Assembly: GCA_950295325.1 (NCBI GenBank)
Contig: OX485806.1
Coordinates: 45,875,169 to 45,939,168 of the forward strand
Direction: 5' to 3'
Length of the DNA: 64,000 nt
DNA from: Polytrichum commune
Lineage: Eukaryota > Streptophyta > Polytrichopsida > Polytrichales > Polytrichaceae
Shown here: piece after piece, positions 56,426-64,000 of the stretch
How the letters are laid out: each line of letters begins with the position of its first letter
How positions within the stretch are numbered: position 1 is the first letter of the stretch
The notes under the pieces: generated by a model
What the model was told of the DNA's origin: nothing
Seen by the model: only the letters and a program-made list of their open reading frames with translations
Databases searched by the model: none
Position numbers and translations under genes: made by a program

Positions 56426-59127
56426 AACAAAAAATGAATCATTGGAAATGGGAAATTATTCACCATATTCGCCATTTAAGGAGGATTGTGACTAGGTTTA
56501 AAGGGCCTATAATTTTTTTACCAATGAGTAAAATTAGAAACTAAATAAAAATAATTGTCCACAATTAGTAAGATTATTGGATAGATTAGCAAGCCACATA
56601 GGAAGCCACTTAGGATTAATGGACTTGATGTTGACCAATTACTGCTTAGGCCACATAGGTGAGGAAAAATAGAGGTGGAAGCAAATAAGGGCCAAGAATT
56701 GACTTCTTGGCTAGCCTTAGGGAACTCCTATACCTAGATATTATATAGGAAGATTCTAGAATGCAATCTACCACATTTTGATTGTAATAGAAGATATGGA
56801 ATATATATACTCACTTTAAAGATACTCATGTGAACGATCTTCATCTTCTTAGGAAAATAGGAGATATAGGAATATAAGAAGGAAGCACATGTTAGGCACT
56901 TCCTCCTACTATATATAGAGTTAGGATAAAGTTAAAATACCTTACCTTATTCACGTCGATAGGCTACATGAGAGTAAGGTCCTTTGTATTCTTTACCATC
57001 TTGGAATATACAAACTTCAAGCTCAACCTTCTTCATAGTTATTCAAGGTAAAGGCAAAGTAAAGTTTTAGCTTACACATAGTTAAGTTGAATGATTATGA
57101 ATGCAACTTGAGATGTCCTATAGCAACTCACATGAGGTGAGATATTTACATAAATAAGAAAGAGGTAGCTAATGTAGCAAATTGATTTGAAAAACTTGAC
57201 ATAGGAAATGAGAGACAATTAGGAAGGAGTGACTTATGAAGTCAAACATATGATGAGGGAATTGTAAGGTAATGAAATGCAATTGTGTAAGTGTTGAAAT
57301 ATCATATATATGTACATGAGGAGAGAATAGGCACAATAGTGGATAGGAGAGTCGTCGAAGTGATTATTACAAAAATAAGTGAGACTTGAAAGGTTCTACG
57401 TGCGAGGGTTAACAATTAAATTGAGAGATTATAGATGTGAGAAGATTGGTTGATATACAAGGCAACTATAAAGAAAAAAAATAAAAAAATGATGAAGGTA
57501 AAATTTTATGCGGACAACTATTGCATGAAAACTAACCTCCACATAATTCTTCTCATCCTTCATATTTCATAATTATCTTAACACAAGAAAGTTGTTATGT
57601 AATTGATAAATTTGAAGAACCCCATGATCAAATCATTTCAATTACAAGTATATTACAATTCTACCATATAAACGGCTATCACTAAGTATCAATGAACTCT
57701 ATATACCGTATAATATCTAGATTGTAATGAATCACAACTTGAATGTCTTTGGAATATAATACAGGAAGGTATGAACAAGGAATAACTGCAATGAATCATT
57801 TATTCACTTTATTTAATTACATGATGATATTACATTAACTATTGATCGGTTATATTGTTACTATGTTAAAAATCTAAATTGTCTAATTATAACCAAGATT
57901 GAGATGTATTGTGACTAATCTAATTATAGCCGAGACTGAATTATAAAGTGATTGTATTGGAAATAACTATGTGTAATTATATTTGCGACTAATATATATT
58001 ATGATTGTGCTAAAAATAGATTTCATATGAGATCGTGGCGAATCCATAATTTTTTATGGGATTGACAATTCAAGAAATAAAATGAAGAAATAGCATTGAA
58101 AAGAAACATGAAACGGTTACTTGGGCGATTGAAGAAAGACACTTGGACACTCGTAGGAGGTTGTTTGGATACATTGAAGACGAATACTTGGCCACTTGAA
58201 GAAAATTATTTGGATACTTGAAGAGAGTTACGTCTTACTTGAATACTTGTCACTTGAAAGATAAATTATTTGTTACTCGGTACTTGACAACTTGAAGAAA
58301 CTTACGACCATTTGGATACTCGACGAAATATCATTAAGAGGCTTGATTAAAAATAAATTGTAATATATATTGTCGAGAATCCAAAGGATGCAGAAGGAGA
58401 AGATGATTTTTTTATAAGAGGAATGACTAAGTTGAGATAATGACTCATGGATGCTTCCGCAAGAGTTGATAAGAAAATGGAAGATTAGTAGAGGCATTAC
58501 CATACATGTGAAGAGGAAATCTCCTTTACATGAGAAGACAATATCTATCAAACACTTCAATATTACTAAAATATTATTTACACATATTTAAAAAAAAAGT
58601 TTTGGTAATGGAAAATAACAATTAAGAGACTAAAAATAAGAGTAGAAAGAAGAAATCGTTTTGGAACGAAAGGTAATTTGGACATTTGGTTATTTGAAAG
58701 AATGTTACTTAGTCACTTAAAGTTAGGCTACTTGGCTACAATCACTGTATTCGTTAATTGGAGACTCTGGAAAGTCTCAAAATAAACTTTACTCATAGTT
58801 TGGGATGCAATATTGTGAATGTGGGGAACATTGGTAATGAACTTTCTACATATTCATGCATGAGGAGTATATATATATTTCTAAATATAGTAAGTATATA
58901 TATCATAATCAAAACATGCACTAAATATGATATCGGACTTGAAGTCCTTGATTAGTCTCCGAATCATGACAAAGTCTCCAATTAACGAATATAGTGATTA
59001 CATTGAAGATGGTAACTTGGCTACTTACCAAGTATAGAACAAAGGACAACCGCAAGACGAGGAAATACAATATACTCAATACAATATAGTCAACCCTAAA
59101 AACAAGTGGAGGTAGTTGAGCTCAACA
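56426..59127 (+). mobile_element. Probable 5' LTR region of a Tat-like Ty3/gypsy element
   Basis: AT-rich and without genes. It ends gagctcaaca next to a primer-site-like sequence, as an LTR should. Around 58130-58330 the words acttggacac, cttgaagaa and ttggatac recur many times, giving an internally repetitive stretch. The LTR start was not found, so the left limit is only the end of the previous element. Confidence 0.45.
58740..58999. repeat. Inverted repeat, 27-bp arms with ~206-bp loop
   Basis: aatcactgtattcgttaattggagact at 58740-58766 pairs with 58973-58999 with one mismatch. Similar words (cttggctac) lie just outside both arms. It could be a small inverted-repeat transposon inside the LTR region or a folded control element. 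Confidence 0.75.
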
Positions 59128-59129
59128 TT

Positions 59130-59150
59130 TTGGGGACTATGCTAGGGATT
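59130..59150 (+). other. Primer-binding-site-like sequence
   Basis: ttggggactatgctaggga follows the LTR end. It resembles the TGGCGACTCCGCTGGGGA-type site of some plant Ty3/gypsy elements with four or so changes. Which tRNA it would pair with cannot be settled here. Confidence 0.45.
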
Positions 59151-60542
59151 TCAGCGGATTAAGAGAAGAAAAAATGTTATGATGTTTAAAAAATGAAGGG
59201 AAAATTTGACCATGAGTAAGGAATATGAATAGAATATACAATGAACGAGCTTGGAAAGAATTTGAAGTGAAGAAGATTAGCTTTTATAGGTCGGAGTTTG
59301 AACATAAATTAAAATAGCTCCCAAAAGAACTACAAGCAATTATAATTACAAAGGTGTGGAATGAAGGCAATGATACCTTGTGGAATTGCATGTCAGGATT
59401 GACAAGGCAAATCGACTACCACTACAACGACAAAAAGATTCCTTTACGACATATACTACATAAAGGTTATGATACCCATGTATGCAGAAAGTGATGAATA
59501 TCAGTCTAGAATGACCATAGGGAAAATACTACGAATATTAAATAGAGAAGCAATAGATGGAAGTATTTCATAGGGCCAATGAATATATCTTGGCAAGATC
59601 AAGAGATCCAATGGGCGGTTGAAGAATTAAACTTGAAGGGTTTGTTCGTACAAGTAGATTATGAAGATGAAATTGTAATCACCGAAGAGGTGGATCATTG
59701 GCCATGGGAATATCCTAAGTATAACAAGGAATCACACATGGATAGAACAAGGTTTATGAAGAAAGAACGTGGCAACAAATCAAGGAAAATGTCGTGGGAT
59801 TTAGATATAGATCGGAGTTGGAGAGAAGATTTTTAGAGTTACCAAAAGAACTACAAGTTAAGGTTGTTTCAAAGCTTTGGAATAGCTGACAAAATGGAAT
59901 GGGAGTCTTAGATCAAATAGCTTCTCAACATCAAAGAATTCACTACAAACAAGAAAACCTACTCTATAACTTGTACTTTGAAAAAATCATGGTGCCACGA
60001 TATGGAGGTATAAGATAAATATAAGAAAGAGGACAATTACTCATCAACCAAGGTTAATGCATGTTGAAGATTCAAGTTATATTGGATCAAAAACTCCAAG
60101 TATATAGCAAACAAATGATGATTAAGGTGCATTGAGGTGACAGTGCGGGAAACTGGCCTAGGAACCAAATTTATTATCAAGTGTAGTTGTGTTAATGAAC
60201 AAAGAAGAAGAAAACTCCAAGAAAGGAAGTTGATCATCACCCACAAAGAAGGAAGAAGAAGCCAAAAAAATACGTACAACAAATGCAACATGGCGTGAAT
60301 TTAGAAACCGACAAAGAAAGAATTGAAAGATAGAGGAAAACAAATGATAGGGCGTAACGAAAACGAGCTGGTCAAAGGACGACAAACCCATCACGTGGGA
60401 GAACAATGTCACCTCCAAATATAGTGGAAAGAGACCATCATACTAGATGTAAGAGTGAGGGAGAAGAAGGCAAATTGGAGGAGATATTCCTTGAGCAATT
60501 AAACAAAAAACAAAAATATTCTAGCAAAATAACTTCAATATT
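59151..60542 (+). pseudogene. Leader and pre-gag region of the Tat-like element
   Basis: A frame at 59579-59836 encodes acidic, aromatic-rich text (WQDQEIQWAVEELNLKG, VITEEVDHWPWEYPKY) with no known domain. It could be an N-terminal gag extension. Other frames are broken. Confidence 0.35.
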
Positions 60543-61290
60543 TTGGAAGACAAATACTTAATACAAGATACGTTGTTAAAATCTTACAAGTTAAAAAAAC
60601 TTAAAATGATAACTTATATCATGGATGAAGAAATTATAACTAGAGAAACAAGTCAAGAGATCTCTACCGCAGAGAGTAACAATCGAACAAAAGAAAATGA
60701 CAAAAGCATTAAAGACACTAAAAAAAACTTACAAGATCTATTCAGACTAAGCCCACCTGCAAACCTTGAAGTTATAATGATGTCGGGAGGTGGGGGAATA
60801 AAAACAATGGCTCGTTGGAGTAAAACGCCACTTCCTAGTTACAAAGAGAAAAACGACCTTGATACTTATTTACAAGAGTTCAACAATGTATACGGCAAAC
60901 GAAGAGGCAGTTGACGCAGTTAAACTCCCATTATTTCCGAATACTCTCAAGAAGAAGGCCCTGGAGTGGTACACTCAATTTCCAGCCAGACACTTTGAAC
61001 TTGGGACGAAATGAGAACAACTTTTGTCGAACGATTCCGAACCAAGAGATTGGAATGAAAGATAATTGAAAGCTTATCACATGCAAAACATAAGAAGGAT
61101 AAAATGGTAAAATAATTCTACGGAAGAATTCTGATTGCGACTTTGAAGATTGACCCAAATCGAGACAAACAATTCAAAAAGACTTATTTCCTAAATGGGA
61201 TTAGAAAAGAACTAACCATGTATGTGGCCTTGTTACCTAGCAACAATCTAGCCACGGCAAAAACATCGGCTTAAAAGGTGGAGGTAGGCC
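60543..61290 (+). pseudogene. Gag capsid of the Tat-like element
   Basis: The first frame (to 60914) is Lys/Glu-rich and ends LDTYLQEFNNVYG. In a shifted frame follows AVDAVKLPLFPNTLKKKALE, then TWDEMRTTFVERFRTKRLE, HAKHKKDKM, LIATLKIDPNRDKQFKKTYF and LTMYVALLPSNNLATA. This is the Retrotrans_gag pattern (ALEWYTQF, F..RF). At least two frameshifts and several stops make it non-functional. Confidence 0.75.
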
Positions 61291-61506
61291 AATTGAAGAA
61301 AGATAAAAGTAAGATAGTGATATTGAAGAAAGTAGTAATGAATCAGATAACAAAGATAAATGGGGAAAAAAATGCCAAAAGACAAAGAAATTGATACGAA
61401 GAAAGAGATCAAGGCTCTAAGAGAAGAGTTAGAGGGAATCACCCTTGGAGATAGCCGAAGATGCCAAAACCCCGGACACTATGTGCAAGATTGTTAATTA
61501 AAACAA

Positions 61507-61548
61507 TGCACCATTTGCAATAGCTTTATTCATAACACCAACGAATGT
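61507..61548 (+). pseudogene. CCHC zinc knuckle, Tat-like gag
   Basis: CTICNSFIHNTNEC fits C-x2-C-x4-H-x4-C. A second, damaged knuckle (CQNPGHYVQDC, missing one Cys) lies directly before it. Confidence 0.75.
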
Positions 61549-62426
61549 GTGTATGAGAGACATGAAGCTCGATGACTGAGAGAAAAAATATGGATTAAAC
61601 CAAATACAACCTCAACTGAACAACAACAGAAAGAGAGAATCCCCTAAGAGAAGAGATTTGGAGGATGTGCATCTGAGACCCCCTCCGGCATTAGAGTATA
61701 GGAGGGAAGAAAGACCCCAATACCAAAAAAACGATTACCGACGAAAGGCCCCTTTTGGGGAAATGATTATCGCAAGGAAGAAAGACCCTACAACGGCCAA
61801 TACTATAGGACCAATGAACACTATAGAAATGATTACAAGTGCACCATCCCCTACCGTGGCTAAGATTACCGGACATAAGATGGATACCTTTGCCAACAAG
61901 GACCTAATGAACCATTTAACCACATGCAACCTGCATATCCTTGACATATGATGGATAATCCTAATACCAAGGCAACGCCAACATGCGAGTATCCTGGCTT
62001 ACCACGGTGGGAAGGCAACACCGACGAATGTTAATTTTGTAATCAGAAAAGGCATAGAAAACCATAATGCCAACTCTTTATAAGACATTAACAAGAAATG
62101 AGAAGATATCCCAACAACAACACAAAGCCCATCGGAGGAGCAAATGTAGTCACCCCCAACGTGTGTGTAGTGACTTGAAGCCAAAAGGAAACAAAAATAC
62201 AATAGAAGAATGATAATAAAGATGATTTCAGGGTGATAGCACGTCCAATAATATTAATAGTGATACGGGTTCTAAGAACAAAGATGAAGATAGTAGTGAT
62301 GCGGATGGTGATGACAAACTCCCAAATGAAGGAGGATATAAAAAAATAAGGAAATAAGATAAACAACTACGCAAGGACCTAATCAAAGAGAGTGAGTGGC
62401 AAAGAAAAAAACAAATACATTGGGAG
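61549..62426 (+). pseudogene. Spacer between gag and protease, broken frames
   Basis: Arg/Tyr/Asn-rich text in several frames (YRRKAPFGE and similar), typical of the disordered region after the zinc knuckles. No domain. Confidence 0.4.
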
Positions 62427-62711
62427 GTGAACCAAGCCATCCGAGAGACGCAAAAGGAAGAGGGCAGAGCTTTCCCAATGCCAGAGGAGTTTGTACCTTT
62501 GTACCATCAACGAGCTGAGAAGAAGTTTAATGATAAGGAAGAGCCAAAAAATGCTAAAAGCAAGAGTGGCGTAGAGGAGGCCGTAAAAGTAGATAAGATT
62601 ATTAAAGAAGTGTACAAACAAACGAAGGCCAACATCTTTGTAGGGAAACTATTAGAAATAGCCCCCTACTATAGAAAAATAATTATGGCCGCATTACATA
62701 AGGAAATCTAG
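62427..62711 (+). pseudogene. Pre-protease segment of the Tat-like element
   Basis: A 94-codon frame contains MPEEFVPLYHQRAEKK and KANIFVGKLLEIAPYYRKII, the segment that commonly precedes the protease in this kind of element. It is closed by a stop at 62709-62711. Confidence 0.5.
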
Positions 62712-62799
62712 GAGAGTGTGGTGGCCCCCCCTCATTCCTATCACGTTAAAACCCAAGACTATGATGAAGAAATGCCAATGAGTACGGTGGTCACAAAAA

Positions 62800-63062
62800 A
62801 TAATAGAGTACCGAACGTACTTATAGATGAAGTATCGGGAGTCAATATTATGACAAATGCACTAAGGAAAAATTGGGCTCTACTAATATAGAGGCCTTTC
62901 CATTTACAATCAAGATGGCGGACCAACGGAAAGTGGTGCCGGTAGGCTTGATTATAAACTTGAAAATAAATGTAAGAGGTGTGAAAAAAATGATGACCTT
63001 TATGGTGATAGATTTACCACCAACGGACAATGATTATGATATGATGTTAGGAAGAACATGAT
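62800..63062 (+). pseudogene. Aspartic protease of the Tat-like element
   Basis: The active-site strand reads VLIDEVSGVNIMTNALRK, followed after a one-base shift by GSTNIEAFPFTIKMADQRKV and NDYDMMLGRT. The family has D-G/x-G-S-G; here Glu-Val replace the residues after the Asp. A frameshift near 62870 and a stop at 63060-63062 disable it. Confidence 0.72.
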
Positions 63063-63171
63063 TGAAACAAAAGCATGACTAGGGCACTAGTAAAATTACC
63101 CTCCAAAACGAAAATGAAGAGTTAATATGAATGTGCAATAGATCCTGGCGGTACCAGCCTCTAAGAGAGCG

Positions 63172-63399
63172 TTGGCATGGGAAGTCTACGTTTGGGAAGC
63201 AGGATTATCCGATGAAAATGAGGCTATGGTATACAAAGCCTTTTCGGATTTCCAACCCATAGCAAAGGTACATCAATTTGGAGTCAAGGAGTTGTACGAG
63301 GCAGGATGCAATGTCATAACTCCAATTGATGAGTCAAATGAACAAATGAATACCCCTGAACGGGAAGAAAAAAACAAAATGACCAACCGTAGACCTTAG
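63172..63399 (+). pseudogene. Linker between protease and reverse transcriptase
   Basis: AWEVYVWEAGLSDENEAMVY and VKELYEAGCNVITPIDESNE are spacer text between protease and polymerase. It ends TAG; one more stop (63436-63438) precedes the reverse transcriptase frame. Confidence 0.4.
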
Positions 63400-63438
63400 G
63401 AAAATCGAGAGGTGGTTGAGAATCCTAGACCTTTGTAG

Positions 63439-64000
63439 ATGACAAAGAAAGAAGAAACAAACATGGAAGAGAATCCAATATACCCCAATCAATTTTACAA
63501 AGTAAAAAAAGGTGAAATTGTGATAGATAAGACTTTGGCTTTGAAAGCCATGAAAGGAAAGCAAATTGCGGGATGGATGATTGAAGATGATAAGATGATC
63601 AAGAAGGTTAACCTAAGGACTAAAGAAGAACCAAAGATGGTAAGGGTAGGAAAAGATATAGAGGAAAATATTGAAAAAGAGTTGATGGAGCTCCTTAAGA
63701 GCTATAAGGATGCATTCGCAAGGACATATGAAGATATGAAGGGAATACCTCTACACATTTGTAAACATAAGATAGAAATTGAGCCCGACACCAAGTCGGT
63801 CAAGCAAAGGAGGAACTGGATGAATCCAACCTACGCAACTCAAGTAAATGAAGAAATCGACAAGTTGGTAAAGACAAGATTTGTATATCGAGTGGATAGA
63901 TCCGAGTGGCTATCACCAATAGTTATAGTGCCAAAGAACAATGGGAAGTTAAAAGTGTATGTGGATTATCGCAAATTAAATGCTATAACAAAGTCAAATC
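63439..64000 (+). CDS. Reverse transcriptase N-terminal part, open to the window edge
   Basis: An uninterrupted frame of 187 codons starts at the ATG after a TAG and runs off the right edge. It holds the pre-polymerase segment (LLKSYKDAFARTYEDMKGIP, a Phe/Trp-type block), then KHKIEIEPDTKSVKQRRNWM, then polymerase block 1 DRSEWLSPIVIVPKNNGKLK and block 2 VYVDYRKLNAITKS. The catalytic YxDD region would lie beyond 64000. This part of the element is open, unlike its gag and protease, so it is either the youngest-looking stretch or chance. Partial. Confidence 0.85.
   Translation, partial: MTKKEETNMEENPIYPNQFYKVKKGEIVIDKTLALKAMKGKQIAGWMIEDDKMIKKVNLRTKEEPKMVRVGKDIEENIEKELMELLKSYKDAFARTYEDMKGIPLHICKHKIEIEPDTKSVKQRRNWMNPTYATQVNEEIDKLVKTRFVYRVDRSEWLSPIVIVPKNNGKLKVYVDYRKLNAITKSN

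Noticed and set aside
1-64000. tRNA, rRNA, CRISPR arrays and bacterial-type signals
   Set aside because: None recognised by eye. The tRNA-like words at 30868 and 59130 are retroelement primer sites. Operons, ribosome-binding sites and CRISPRs are not expected in a plant nuclear window.

Overview
The window reads as nuclear DNA of a land plant, most likely a non-seed plant (moss, liverwort, lycophyte or fern). Supporting signs are a seven-exon gene with plant-type GT-AG introns, plant importin-alpha exons, chromodomain and Tat-like Ty3/gypsy retrotransposons, and very low gene density. The exact lineage cannot be fixed from the sequence. Only one host gene looks intact: a RING-H2 E3 ubiquitin ligase of the RHF1A/RHF2A type on the minus strand (7011-11883). 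Its seven exons join in phase, and a small TA-flanked inverted-repeat transposon sits in its last intron.

Layout. 1-4513: a Ty3/gypsy integrase fused to a C-terminal PHD finger. It is split by a 2.39-kb solo LTR with a perfect 5-bp target duplication, and followed by a G-run and an LTR. 4560-7010: diverged repeat, no gene. 7011-11883: the RHF gene. 12280-19400: G/T-skewed DNA and a decayed minus-strand transposase-like gene. 21755-23905: degenerate tandem array and a partial LTR. 23930-29249: a dead chromovirus (gag to chromodomain, polypurine tract, 3' LTR). 29250-31530: an opposite-strand piece of the same family with primer-binding site and 5' LTR. 32511-35349: a 2.84-kb solo LTR with internal ~182-bp tandem repeats.

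38998-53875 is interpreted as one large CACTA (En/Spm) transposon. It has CACT[A/G]TAA termini and a GCC duplication on both sides. Inside lie intron-containing exons of an importin-alpha gene (ruined by a stop, a small deletion, a lost splice donor and a truncation), a decayed plant transposase-like gene, a second 2.80-kb solo LTR with ~178-bp tandem repeats, a 596-bp inverted-repeat element and a truncated chromovirus LTR. This gene-capturing CACTA is the most interesting object in the window.

55841-64000: an inverted partial LTR, then a Tat-like Ty3/gypsy element (LTR end, primer site, gag, zinc knuckle, protease, start of reverse transcriptase) running off the right edge. Almost all coding sequence outside the RHF gene is dead, so the region is a nested heterochromatin-like repeat landscape around one working gene.
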